NCBI GenBank assembly: GCA_900167925.1
Contig: FUZM01000001.1
Span: forward strand, 62,001 to 126,000
DNA length: 64,000 nucleotides
Reading direction: 5' to 3'
DNA from: Bacteroidales bacterium WCE2008
GTDB lineage: Bacteria; Bacteroidota; Bacteroidia; Bacteroidales; UBA932
The notes below the pieces were generated by a model. It saw only the letters and a program-made list of their open reading frames with translations. It had not been told where the DNA came from and searched no databases. Below, piece by piece: positions 53,452 to 62,452 of this stretch. The first letter of the stretch is position 1; each line of letters begins with the position of its first letter. Position numbers and translations under genes: made by a program.

Positions 53452-56241
53452 ATGAAAAGAACACTTTTAGCAATTTTAGCTGCCGTTTCCTTACTCGCAG
53501 CCAGTTGCAGCAAGGAGTATGACGACTCCGCATTGAAAAAGAAGGTCAATGACCTAGAGGCCCGGGTCTCGGCACTCGAAGCATTGAACACCACAGTGGC
53601 CGGTATCAGCGACATCGTAACCGCTTTGAGCCAGAAAGACTATGTCACCGGGGTAATCGAAGTCAAGGATGAAAAGGGAACGGTCATCGGATACTCCATC
53701 ACTTTCTCCAAGTCGAATACTGTCACCATCTACCATGGAGAGAAAGGTGAAGCCGGTCCACAAGGTCCGCAGGGTGAGACCGGAAGCGTCGGCGCAACTC
53801 CGTCCATAGGAGTCACGCTCGGAGAGGACGGCCTCTACTACTGGACCGTCGAAGGCGAGCTTCTGAAAGATGCTGACGGCAATCCTGTCGCCTGCACGGC
53901 CGCCGCTCCTACATTCAAGATCGAAGATGGTTCATGGTGGATCTCATATGACGGCCAGAGCTGGACGGAAATCGGACTTATCTCAGACACCGGCACCACC
54001 GTCGACGTCGACAACAGCAACGAGGATTATGTCCTCATTACCATCAACGGAACCGAAGTCCGCATCCCTAAAGAGAAACCATTCTCCCTCAATATCATTT
54101 ATGGCGGAGACATCAACGCTGTCGGCGCATCCGCATACGCCACAATCGGAGTAGAGTATGAGATCATCGGAGCCGGAGAGAATGACAACGTGACTGTTGA
54201 CATCCTGAACGCTACCGCCGGTCTCACTGCCCAGATCTCCAAGATCGACGAGACCTCCGGCATCATCGTCATCTACACTTCCGACGTAGTCGACGGCAAG
54301 ATCTTCGTATATGCCGACAACAACAAGGGCAAGACCAACATCAAGTCAATTACTCTCGAGGCCGGCCAGATCTCCGAAATAGCCCCAGTAGCCCAGATCG
54401 AGCCTGACGGAGGCGAGTTCGGCATCACTGTCGAGACCAACTACGAGGCTGTAGCGGCAGTCCCTGACGGAATCGACTGGATCCATGTTTCCGCAAAAAG
54501 CAAAGCCGGCGAGGGCAACTATTGCGACCATTTCTTTGTCGGAGAGAAGACAAAGGGCACCAAAACCTATGAATATACTGCCGTTGTGGATCCGAACGCT
54601 ACTTCAGGCTACCGTTTCTCCAACGTCGGAATAATCGATTTCGCTTCAGGCAATGTCCTCAAGCTTATCGACGTTGTCCAGAAGCCTTCCGAGGGAGTAA
54701 CCAATCTCGCTTCTATCGGCAATCTTCCTGACAACACCAAGATTTCCGTAAACGGAGCAGTCGTGCTGGCCGCAGGCAAGAGTGACGCCGTAATTTCAGA
54801 CGGGCTCAATACTATCCATATCTTGTCTATGAAGACTCTTGCCGTGGGCGACAGCGTGTCTTTCATCGGCGTCAAGATGAGCAACGAGAAAGCTATGGCT
54901 CCATATATCGTGGCTTCCGGAGTGAATGTCCTGAAGCAGGGCGTCGCAACTCCTGACAGCCCGTGGAGATATATCGTCTATGCCCAGAACTATTATATAA
55001 CCAATACCGGCACGACGGCTCTTCTCCAGAAGGACGACGAAGGATTCTTCTTCTATGCCCCTATGAGATTCGTCGTGCGCATCGAGACCCCGCTCGAGAG
55101 TCTCAACCTTGATTCGTATGTAGGAAAATATGTCACTCTCAAGGGTTACATGGATGAGGTCGAGATGGGCGATTTCAACTGGGATACATTCACCTTCGAT
55201 TTCGACTACAGTTTCATCGTAAACTCGGTGGAGGAAGTCAACTTCGTGAAGAAGGACAACTGGTCTGTCAGATATGATGGAAGAAGCGACGAGCATCCTG
55301 GTTATCCAGAGGCCTTCTATGCCACAGTCACCGGCGGAGATACCGAGCGCTATGCATATACAATCTTCACGGACGAGAAGCTCAAGGAGTTCCCTGTAGA
55401 GACTGAGGCCGGCGTCTATGGCGCAATCATGGCCGCTGACGACATCCAGTATGGTCTGTCGGCTTATGCTCTGGGCCACAGCAAGGAGGAGATCTACGAA
55501 GCGTTTACCTACGTAGGAAGCACTCCTAACTTCTACTCCAAGTTTGAGCCGGGCATCTACTATGTAGCTATAGGCGGTGTCGATGCTGACGGTTATGCAA
55601 CCGGATCATATGCAATCTCCCAGTTCGAGATCGAGGATCCTCATGTAGCAGCATCTTACGAGGATTTCCTCGGGACATGGGGCTATACCACCGATTTCGG
55701 AGACAACCAGAAATGGGTAATCAGCGAGAAAGAGGCCGGCGAGAGCTATTACCTCTGCATCGACGGAGTATCTACGGAATGCGGCAATCTCCCCGTACTC
55801 TCTTACGACAAGGAGAACGGCACTGCCGTGCTCGAAATGCAGGAGCTCGGAGAATATGAGAAAGACGGAAAGACATATCTTGAGAGGGTCGGAACGCTCT
55901 ACACCTTCGACGACGTGGAGTACTACGACAACAGCCGATACATGGGAGACAACACCCTGGTCTTCACGGCACGGATGCTCAATGACGGCACCGTCGACAT
56001 TGTCCCGGGCGAGGATACTTCGTCTCCGCTCGAAGGTTTTGCAATCATGACCGGAGACAAGGAAGACTCTTACGACTGCAACATCGTAGGCTCCATAACG
56101 CCAATGCCGGGAGTACTCGGCGAGTATAAGGCTCCCGCAGCACCAAGAAAGACTGTTATCGCCAAAGGAGGCAGGGATTCCCGCAAAGCCGCTTCAAAGA
56201 TCAAATCTGAAAAAAAGATATCTGCCTATAACGCTCTTTAG
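53452..56241 (+). CDS. Large modular surface lipoprotein with collagen-like stretch (paralogue 1)
   Basis: This 929-residue lipoprotein has lipobox Cys19, a short coiled coil (24-60), a DUF4988-like N-terminal domain with a collagen-like run GEKGEAGPQGPQGETG at about 96-111, and a repeated-looking module with WWISYDGQSWTEIGLISDTG. A BACON-like domain follows (about 310-425), then an OB-like domain beginning TNLASIGNLPDNTKISVNG, then a lipocalin-like region (EDFLGTWGYTTDFGD) and a short basic tail. The frame extends upstream to 53380, but 53452 gives the signal peptide. Such proteins are surface-exposed in Bacteroidales, possibly glycan or host-protein binding. Near-homologous to 57968-61336. 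Confidence 0.8.
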   Translation: MKRTLLAILAAVSLLAASCSKEYDDSALKKKVNDLEARVSALEALNTTVAGISDIVTALSQKDYVTGVIEVKDEKGTVIGYSITFSKSNTVTIYHGEKGEAGPQGPQGETGSVGATPSIGVTLGEDGLYYWTVEGELLKDADGNPVACTAAAPTFKIEDGSWWISYDGQSWTEIGLISDTGTTVDVDNSNEDYVLITINGTEVRIPKEKPFSLNIIYGGDINAVGASAYATIGVEYEIIGAGENDNVTVDILNATAGLTAQISKIDETSGIIVIYTSDVVDGKIFVYADNNKGKTNIKSITLEAGQISEIAPVAQIEPDGGEFGITVETNYEAVAAVPDGIDWIHVSAKSKAGEGNYCDHFFVGEKTKGTKTYEYTAVVDPNATSGYRFSNVGIIDFASGNVLKLIDVVQKPSEGVTNLASIGNLPDNTKISVNGAVVLAAGKSDAVISDGLNTIHILSMKTLAVGDSVSFIGVKMSNEKAMAPYIVASGVNVLKQGVATPDSPWRYIVYAQNYYITNTGTTALLQKDDEGFFFYAPMRFVVRIETPLESLNLDSYVGKYVTLKGYMDEVEMGDFNWDTFTFDFDYSFIVNSVEEVNFVKKDNWSVRYDGRSDEHPGYPEAFYATVTGGDTERYAYTIFTDEKLKEFPVETEAGVYGAIMAADDIQYGLSAYALGHSKEEIYEAFTYVGSTPNFYSKFEPGIYYVAIGGVDADGYATGSYAISQFEIEDPHVAASYEDFLGTWGYTTDFGDNQKWVISEKEAGESYYLCIDGVSTECGNLPVLSYDKENGTAVLEMQELGEYEKDGKTYLERVGTLYTFDDVEYYDNSRYMGDNTLVFTARMLNDGTVDIVPGEDTSSPLEGFAIMTGDKEDSYDCNIVGSITPMPGVLGEYKAPAAPRKTVIAKGGRDSRKAASKIKSEKKISAYNAL

Positions 56242-56269
56242 CGCCAAATGTAAATATCCGGAAAAAGTA

Positions 56270-56294
56270 AAGGACTCTGATTTTCAGAGTCCTT
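56270..56294. terminator. Bidirectional terminator
   Basis: Perfect 11-bp stem AAGGACTCTGA/TCAGAGTCCTT with loop TTT, followed by TTT on the plus strand and TTACTTTTTC on the minus strand, between convergent genes. Confidence 0.8.
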
Positions 56295-56314
56295 TTTCGT
56301 TTATACGTATTGAC

Positions 56315-57472
56315 TTATATTTTATCGCCATGGAACACCGGTTGGAAGTCCTGTTTCGAGAACTGCGATTTCAGATATGATCTGGCGTCTTCATGAAGAT
56401 TCAGTTCCTGTTCAATAAGTTCCAGAAAGACCACTTTGTCTCCGATTATGAAGAACCACCCTGGAATGTTATTTATGGTGAATATTCCGCGTGGCTTTAA
56501 CTGATTTGCCTTCTCAACAACTTCTTTGCGAATATCAGCTTTTGTATAATAAGGTTTTTTGTGGTTCCCGGTATTTATATAGAATTTCTCCCAGGAATCC
56601 GTTCCATAGACCATAAACTCTTCCGGAAATAAGTTGGTGATATCGAAATATCCCAGATCAGCAAATTTTGCATTATATGAAGGATTCTGGTAATCCCACC
56701 ATTGTCCTACTTCTTCTCTAAGTACCAGGCATGGGATAAACATTAATGAATCTGATTTGCTGATTTTTACGCTCGACTTTGAGTCTGCAAGTTTATGCAT
56801 CTTCTGATAGTTGCTAGCGACATTTTTCAGATAGCTGCTCGTAAAGTTATCCGCCAGGAGTGCTTCGAAATCTATTTTCTCCGGAAGTCTGAAGTTACTC
56901 ACTTTGTCAATAGGGATGCCCTTCCCGCCGTGCTCAAGATAATCGACTACGTAAACTGTTCCACTTTTTATATAGTAATAGCAGCCGAATACATCTTTAC
57001 ACTCGAGAATCATATCAGGTTTTTGCCTGACAATGTAATTGAATGATTTTTTCTGTTTGACAGCCACACCTCTCATAAATGAAGCAAAGCTATTATCAAC
57101 AACACCTATTTCACCATTATATGATGTTACCCTCAATTCAAATTTCTTTTTGTCATTAAGGAAATACAAATCCAGTGGAAAATCATTCTGCTCAAGCTCT
57201 ATTTCCGGCTCGATTCTTCCATCAATTTCTTTTCTGATAACGGTAGCGTGGAATACAACTACCAGGCTATCCTTCTCCAGGGCATGATTGACCATAGGGA
57301 TTATCCGCTCCTTCTGATAATCGAAGAGGTCGGATATTTTTGACTGTAATACAGTTTCAACGCGACTTCTGTTCCAATACTCAGTCAGCGAGTCCAACAT
57401 CTCGTAATCGACTTGTGAGAATAAAGGAATTGCAAAGAAAGCGCAAAAGATAGTCAGGATAATTCTATTCAT
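56315..57472 (-). CDS. Secreted protein of unknown function
   Basis: This 385-residue protein has a signal peptide (IILTIFCAFFAIPLFSQ) and no other membrane segment. Segments include FDYQKERIIPMVNHALEKDS, FLNDKKKFELRVTSYNG and GIFTINNIPGWFFIIGDKV. The ATG at 57472 was chosen over 57493 because it gives the signal peptide. It is AT-richer than the flanking lipoprotein genes and sits convergent between the two paralogues. I do not recognise the family. Confidence 0.65.
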   Translation of the reverse strand: MNRIILTIFCAFFAIPLFSQVDYEMLDSLTEYWNRSRVETVLQSKISDLFDYQKERIIPMVNHALEKDSLVVVFHATVIRKEIDGRIEPEIELEQNDFPLDLYFLNDKKKFELRVTSYNGEIGVVDNSFASFMRGVAVKQKKSFNYIVRQKPDMILECKDVFGCYYYIKSGTVYVVDYLEHGGKGIPIDKVSNFRLPEKIDFEALLADNFTSSYLKNVASNYQKMHKLADSKSSVKISKSDSLMFIPCLVLREEVGQWWDYQNPSYNAKFADLGYFDITNLFPEEFMVYGTDSWEKFYINTGNHKKPYYTKADIRKEVVEKANQLKPRGIFTINNIPGWFFIIGDKVVFLELIEQELNLHEDARSYLKSQFSKQDFQPVFHGDKI

Positions 57473-57518
57473 GATTCTTATAAGTGTCCCCATTTTCGGA
57501 CAGTTTAGAAGTCTACGC

Positions 57519-57526
57519 CAAAGTTA
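57519..57526 (-). promoter_or_regulatory. -7 box (TAACTTTG) of the secreted-protein gene
   Basis: Minus-strand TAACTTTG 46 nt before the ATG at 57472; a second copy at 57636-57643 could be an alternative promoter. Confidence 0.45.
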
Positions 57527-57789
57527 GAAAAAAAATACTCATCTTCAAACTCATGAAAAACTTCTCAATGATATCTCCTGCACTACTGCCTCTCTGTTGC
57601 TGTCAGTCTCGCTGTGCCGTGTCCTCTTCATATGACAAAGTTAGGGAAGGGTACATAAAGAACACCGTATAAATTTAAAAACCGAGAAAAATTTATAATT
57701 CGACCGTTTTAGACAATGGCTCTGACACGCATCCGTGGCGCTATCCGTTTGAAATAAAACGAGATACGCTTTCAATATGTAACTTATAA

Positions 57790-57818
57790 TTAAGCGCCGG
57801 CAACATGTCGGCGCTTAA
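57790..57818 (+). terminator. Stem-loop before the second lipoprotein
   Basis: Perfect 10-bp stem TTAAGCGCCG/CGGCGCTTAA with a 9-nt loop. It corresponds in position and sequence to the ilv-leu terminator ahead of the first lipoprotein, though no gene ends here. Confidence 0.55.
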
Positions 57819-57835
57819 TATTTATACGATTTTCT

Positions 57836-57865
57836 TTGCATTATTCTTACCTTTTGATATATTTG
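57836..57865 (+). promoter_or_regulatory. Promoter of the second DUF4988-type lipoprotein (TTG-19-TATATTTG)
   Basis: TTG (836-838) and TATATTTG (858-865), 19-nt spacing, mirroring the promoter of paralogue 1. Confidence 0.7.
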
Positions 57866-57967
57866 TAACATAACTCGCTGATTAATAGGGGTTACACTGG
57901 ATTTCGGCAGGTTACAAATTGTAAGCAAAATTTACTTACTCAATAAAAATTATAATCTTATTTAGTC

Positions 57968-60900
57968 ATGAAAAAAACAATTTGGGCAATTTTGACTGCT
58001 GTAGCTTTATTTGCAGTCGGTTGCAACAAAGAGTATGACGACTCCGCATTGGTTAAGAAAGTCAATGACCTCGAAGGAAGAGTCTCTGCTCTTGAATCTC
58101 TCAACACAACCGTATCCGGAATCAGCGCCCTCGTGAGTGCTCTGAACGAGAAAGACTATGTGACTGGTGTCATAGATGTGAAGGATAAGGATGGCAATGT
58201 TATCGGATATACTCTCACTTTCAAAAACGGTAGTAAGGATGTCACCATATATAATGGAGAGAAGGGAGCTACTGGAGAGCAGGGCCCTCAGGGCGAAGTC
58301 GGACCTACCGGTCCTATTCCTTCTATCGGTGTCCAGCTCGGTGAAGACGGCGTATATTACTGGGTAGTCGAAGGCGAACTCGTAAAGGATGCTGAAGGCA
58401 ACCCTATCCCATGCACCCAGGTGGTCCCTACCTTCAAAATTGAAGACGGTTCATGGTGGATCTCATATGACGGCCAGAACTGGACCAAGCTCGGACTTAT
58501 CTCCGATACCGGTACTACCGTCGAGGTCGACAACAGCAATGAGGATTATGTTCTCCTTACAATCAACGGCACTGAGGTCCAGATCCCTAAGGAGAAGCCA
58601 TTCGTCCTTGAAATCAAGTACGACGGAGACCTCGCATCTGTCGGTGTAGCCGCCAATTCCACCGCCGGTATCGAGTATGAGGTCAAGGGCGCAGGCGAGA
58701 GCGACGACGTGACTGTCGACGTGCTCAGCACTACTGCAGGTATCTCCGCCAAGATTTCCAAGACTGACAATACTACCGGTTATATCCTGATCACTACCAC
58801 AGACGTGGTTGACGGCAAGATCTTCGTTTACGCCGACAACAACAAGGGTAAGACCAATATCAAATCCATCAAGCTCGAGGCCGGCCAGATTTCAGAGATC
58901 GCCGATGTAGCTCAGGCTCCTTCAGCCGGTGGCGAAATGGCTCTTACTGTCACCACCAACATGGCTCACAGCGTCGTTGTTCCTGACGGAATCAACTGGC
59001 TGCATATAATCAGAAAGGGTAAAGCCGGCGAAGGCTCATATCTCGAGCACTTCTACGTAGGCGAAAAGACCAAGGCCGCCCAGGATTACGAGTATGTAAT
59101 CACCATCGATCCTAACGAGACCGCTTCTTACCGAGCAGCTACCATCAGCGTAGTTTCCGAGACAACAGGCGAAGTTCTCCAGGCTATCGACATCGTCCAG
59201 AAACCAGCTCCGGGCGTTACCGACCTCTCTTCTATCGACGGTCTTCCTGATGACGAGGAAGTCGCTATCGAGGGTTCTGTAGTACTCGCAGCATCCAAGA
59301 AGGGCGCCGTCGTTTCTGACGGAAAGAACTCTATCTATGTAGAGTATGAGAAGGCTCTTGCAGTAGGAGACAGCATCTCCTTCACCGGTGTCAAGAAGAC
59401 CAACGAGGATACCGAATATGCTTATATCAAGGCCGCTTCCGTAGAGGTTGTCAAGGCAGGCGTTGAAGTTCCTGACCAGCCTTGGATGTATATCGGTTAT
59501 TCCGAGAGTTACAATATCACCAATACCGCCACTACCGCCCTTATCCAGAAGGACGAAGAGGGCAACTACTTCTTTGTGGCTCCGTTGAACTTCAATGTCT
59601 ACATCGAGTCTCCTCTCGAGTCCCTCAACTTCGATGCCCTTGTAGGCAAGTATGCTACAGTCAAAGGATACATCGACGAGGTACGCATCCTCGGAATCGA
59701 CTGGACTACCTTCAGCTATATCTGCGAATACACGATGATCGTGAACTCCGCTACCGAAGTCAAGTTTGAAGCCAACTCCAACTGGTCAGTTTCTTATGAC
59801 GGAAAGGTAAGCGGCGACGAGCAGTATCCTGAGCAGATAACCAATACCGTATCTTCAGGCAGTGACAGGTACTTCCTCGGAGTCATTTCCGAGACTCAGC
59901 TGAAGAATTTCTCTGTAGAGGAAGCTCCGGAAGAATTCGGTGCTATCTATATGGCTGATGATCTCCAGTACTATATTACACGTTACAGCTCCGGCTATAG
60001 CAAAGAAGAAATCATAAGCATCCTTACTAATGACGCAACGGCCAGCGAAACCTTCAAGGAATTTGGACCAGGCAAATACTACGCTATTGCTGCAGGTTTT
60101 GATGAAGATGGTCTGGTAACCGGATCTTATGCTATTTCCGAGTTCGAAATCAAAGATCCGCATATCGCTGCCAAATACGAGGACTTCCTCGGAACCTGGA
60201 GTTATGAAAGCGATGGCGGTCTCCAGAAGTGGGATATCTCCGAAAAAGTCGCTGGCGAAAGCTATAATCTCGTAGTCAATGATGTCGTTCCGAATGGCGG
60301 TGTGTACCCTACTCTCGTCTATGACGCAGAAAGAGGATCCTTTACTCTCGACGCCCAGGATCTCGGCGAGTTCGAATATGACGACGAGACCTATATCGAA
60401 CAGGTTGCCGCTGTCTTTGCCTCCTTCGGTGGCGGATACTACGACAACACCGATTATATGGAAGGTGAGACAAGGATTTTCGAGGCCAGAATGAATGAAG
60501 ACGGCTCCATCGAGATCATCCCTAGCTCCGATTCTTTTGGTCCTCTCGAGGGCTTCGCTATCATGACCGGAGTAAAGGGTGTGAGCGAAAGAGAGTATAT
60601 TGTCGGTGATGTTTCCCTGTTGCCTGGCATTCTCGGCGAGTACGAGGCTCCGGACGAGGCCTATCTCGCATGGCTCGGCGACTGGACCGTTAACACTGGT
60701 AATGCTTCTTACAACATCAACATCGCTCAGGACGTTCCTAACAAGAGCTATACGATTACCGGAATGAATGGATTCAGCTATAGCTGGGTTAATATTCCTA
60801 ACTACTATGATGCCGAGACCGGAGAACTTGTTCTCATCGGCAGCGACAAGTACCCTGCAGCTACCGGCGTAAGCCTTGGCCTTGACCAGTCCTTCTCACT

Positions 60901-61336
60901 CTGCTTCCTTGCAAATGTCGAAATAGATGGTGAGTACTACCGCATCACCGGCACATATGAGCTCGGAAGAGGCTCTATCGGAGCAGACGGAACAGCATCC
61001 TTCGTTCCTGGCACAATCAAGCTTTCTGACGGGGACTACACCGTTGCATACCAGAGGATTTATGCTATCGGTGAAAGCGATCCTACAGCGATCTACACTC
61101 TGAATGGAGAAACCCTTACATACTATCCGTTCACAATGGCTCCTGCATCTTCAGCAGCTAAGGTTTCTGCAAACGCTCCTGCCAACAGCAAGATCACTGT
61201 CCGCGAAAAGGCCGGCAAGAACATCCAGGCTAAACCAGCTCTCAAGAAGACAAAGAAAGCCACAAGGATTGCTCCAAAGGCAAGCAGCAAGACCGAACTC
61301 AAGAAGAGCGCTTCTGCAGCTGCAGCAAAACTCTAA
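57968..61336 (+). CDS. Large modular surface lipoprotein with collagen-like stretch (paralogue 2)
   Basis: This 1122-residue paralogue of 53452-56241 has lipobox Cys19, the same N-terminal coiled coil and DUF4988-like domain with collagen-like GEKGATGEQGPQGEVGPTG, BACON-like (VAQAPSAGGEMALTVTTN), OB-like (TDLSSIDGLPDDEEVAIEG) and lipocalin-like (EDFLGTWSYESDGGL) regions. It then has an extra ~150-residue domain (AYLAWLGDWTVNTGNASYNI) absent from paralogue 1, and a long Ala/Lys/Ser-rich tail (KKTKKATRIAPKASSKTEL). The basic tail may bind acidic surface polymers or nucleic acid. Codon use is less GC-rich than in paralogue 1. Confidence 0.8.
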   Translation: MKKTIWAILTAVALFAVGCNKEYDDSALVKKVNDLEGRVSALESLNTTVSGISALVSALNEKDYVTGVIDVKDKDGNVIGYTLTFKNGSKDVTIYNGEKGATGEQGPQGEVGPTGPIPSIGVQLGEDGVYYWVVEGELVKDAEGNPIPCTQVVPTFKIEDGSWWISYDGQNWTKLGLISDTGTTVEVDNSNEDYVLLTINGTEVQIPKEKPFVLEIKYDGDLASVGVAANSTAGIEYEVKGAGESDDVTVDVLSTTAGISAKISKTDNTTGYILITTTDVVDGKIFVYADNNKGKTNIKSIKLEAGQISEIADVAQAPSAGGEMALTVTTNMAHSVVVPDGINWLHIIRKGKAGEGSYLEHFYVGEKTKAAQDYEYVITIDPNETASYRAATISVVSETTGEVLQAIDIVQKPAPGVTDLSSIDGLPDDEEVAIEGSVVLAASKKGAVVSDGKNSIYVEYEKALAVGDSISFTGVKKTNEDTEYAYIKAASVEVVKAGVEVPDQPWMYIGYSESYNITNTATTALIQKDEEGNYFFVAPLNFNVYIESPLESLNFDALVGKYATVKGYIDEVRILGIDWTTFSYICEYTMIVNSATEVKFEANSNWSVSYDGKVSGDEQYPEQITNTVSSGSDRYFLGVISETQLKNFSVEEAPEEFGAIYMADDLQYYITRYSSGYSKEEIISILTNDATASETFKEFGPGKYYAIAAGFDEDGLVTGSYAISEFEIKDPHIAAKYEDFLGTWSYESDGGLQKWDISEKVAGESYNLVVNDVVPNGGVYPTLVYDAERGSFTLDAQDLGEFEYDDETYIEQVAAVFASFGGGYYDNTDYMEGETRIFEARMNEDGSIEIIPSSDSFGPLEGFAIMTGVKGVSEREYIVGDVSLLPGILGEYEAPDEAYLAWLGDWTVNTGNASYNINIAQDVPNKSYTITGMNGFSYSWVNIPNYYDAETGELVLIGSDKYPAATGVSLGLDQSFSLCFLANVEIDGEYYRITGTYELGRGSIGADGTASFVPGTIKLSDGDYTVAYQRIYAIGESDPTAIYTLNGETLTYYPFTMAPASSAAKVSANAPANSKITVREKAGKNIQAKPALKKTKKATRIAPKASSKTELKKSASAAAAKL

Positions 61337-61353
61337 TTGAATCTCTATAAATC

Positions 61354-61390
61354 AACCGGGCGAACCATCACGGTCCGCCCGGTTTTTTAT
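61354..61390 (+). terminator. Terminator of the second lipoprotein
   Basis: Stem AACCGGGCG/CGCCCGGTT 18 nt past the stop, with inner pairs AACC/GGT, followed by TTTTTTAT. Confidence 0.8.
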
Positions 61391-61423
61391 TTGATGCATT
61401 TTTGCGACTAACTACCTCTCATT

Positions 61424-61717
61424 ATGAAAAGTATCTTAGGGGGAACGAGTTGCTTGCCTCACTGGTTTTTCATACCCAAATGCGGCTTCTCTCATCTGCA
61501 ATTCCTAAGGGGACGTGTCTTATCCTACAACTATTCAGATGCACTTAAACTGTATCCCCAAAAAGGAATCCTTTCCGTCTATATCAACGAAAACATTAAA
61601 CCGGTAACGGTGCTGAAGCACGGACGGAGGGCCGTAAGTCTGTCCAAGTATAGACTGGACTACAACTCCCAGTGCCTTGTCAACCTCACAAACCGCTATC
61701 GAATCGACGTCTTCTAA
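61424..61717 (+). CDS. Hypothetical 97-residue protein
   Basis: A 97-codon frame with plausible codon use, basic overall, with SVYINENIKPVTVLKHGRRA and a C-terminus ending RYRIDVF. No signal peptide, membrane segment or known motif is visible. It sits between a strong terminator and the lanthipeptide promoter. It could be a real small gene or a fragment of a lost gene. Confidence 0.35.
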   Translation: MKSILGGTSCLPHWFFIPKCGFSHLQFLRGRVLSYNYSDALKLYPQKGILSVYINENIKPVTVLKHGRRAVSLSKYRLDYNSQCLVNLTNRYRIDVF

Positions 61718-61886
61718 TTTTTGTCATATACTTAGGGGCATTATAACAAAAAAATGTTACATATAACCCTCCATGGATTCCATGTTTCAGAATTGACAAT
61801 CTAACATAGTAGCGTGGCTAAATCAGTCTCTATTATCTACATACGAAATCGCATGAAACAAAATGATTACGGGCAATGCCCGCTTG

Positions 61887-61917
61887 TTGTTTATTTTCGA
61901 ACGTGTGTTTATATTTG
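61887..61917 (+). promoter_or_regulatory. Promoter of the RiPP cluster (TTG-20-TATATTTG)
   Basis: TTG (887-889) and TATATTTG (910-917), 20-nt spacing. A small hairpin GGGC-AAT-GCCC lies just upstream (61871-61881). Confidence 0.65.
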
Positions 61918-62132
61918 TATAGACCCATGAAAAGAGATTGTCATCGCTGCTTCATTTGGAGGACCGCTTAATCGCAGCGTAATAGTCAAAAAGCCCAAGG
62001 ATCCTCAGCAAACTAACCCTGATAAACTAAAGAGGAATGATTTGATTTAAGATAATAGAATGCAGAAGGATATTATCTATAGTCAATAAAATATTTAGGA
62101 CCCAGGTGCGTGGGTTAACGCATTACACTAAA
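61918..62132 (+). other. Long 5' leader of the RiPP precursor mRNA
   Basis: About 210 nt separate the predicted RNA start from the precursor ATG. No reading frame stands out; the sequence is AT-rich with GGACCGC and GGACCCAGG short motifs. It may carry regulatory structure, but I could not fold a convincing riboswitch by eye. Confidence 0.4.
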
Positions 62133-62387
62133 ATGAAAAAACTGCAATTAAAAAAACTGACACTCTCTGAGATGCCAACAGAAGAATTGACCGAGGTAAA
62201 TGGCGGATTCCCTACAACCATCAGCCTGGTCTCTCTTTATACAATAGCTGTTACTGCATCTGCCTGTGACGACTGTGCGTCATACGGTTGCCCGACAAAA
62301 GCACATCAGTCAGCCGGATCATGTTGTCTATGCTCCGGATACAGTTCTTGCTACGATCAAGTACGGAAGCTGGATGACAAGATGTAA
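62133..62387 (+). CDS. Lanthipeptide-type RiPP precursor, double-glycine leader
   Basis: This 84-residue peptide opens MKKLQLKKLTLSEMPTEELT and reaches EVNGG at 21-25, the GG-type leader of Bacteroidota natural-product precursors, cut by a C39 peptidase/ABC exporter in related systems. The core (26-84) begins FPTTISLVSL and is rich in Cys (45, 48, 53, 64, 65, 67, 73) and Ser/Thr, as needed for thioether rings. The frame extends upstream to 62106, but 62133 matches the MKKL leader. It is followed by an MDR oxidoreductase and a LanC-like gene. The assignment to lanthipeptides rests on the LanC neighbour; other thiol or oxidative modifications are possible. Confidence 0.8.
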   Translation: MKKLQLKKLTLSEMPTEELTEVNGGFPTTISLVSLYTIAVTASACDDCASYGCPTKAHQSAGSCCLCSGYSSCYDQVRKLDDKM

Positions 62388-62452
62388 ATAAGTAAATTTT
62401 AGTAATAATTTCTTTGTTCTTCTGCATTCTTTCGTAAGATATACTATTCTCC

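Larger units (their letters stand above)
57473..57967. other. Intergenic region with divergent promoters
   Basis: It contains minus-strand -7 boxes TAACTTTG at 57519-57526 and again at 57636-57643 for the secreted-protein gene, a stem-loop at 57790-57818, and the plus-strand promoter of the second lipoprotein. No further gene is convincing; a 62-codon plus-strand frame at 57484-57672 has no recognisable features. Confidence 0.6.

Noticed and set aside
57484..57672. 62-codon plus-strand frame between the lipoprotein genes
   Set aside because: No motif, no promoter in that direction and it lies over the minus-strand promoter of the neighbouring gene.
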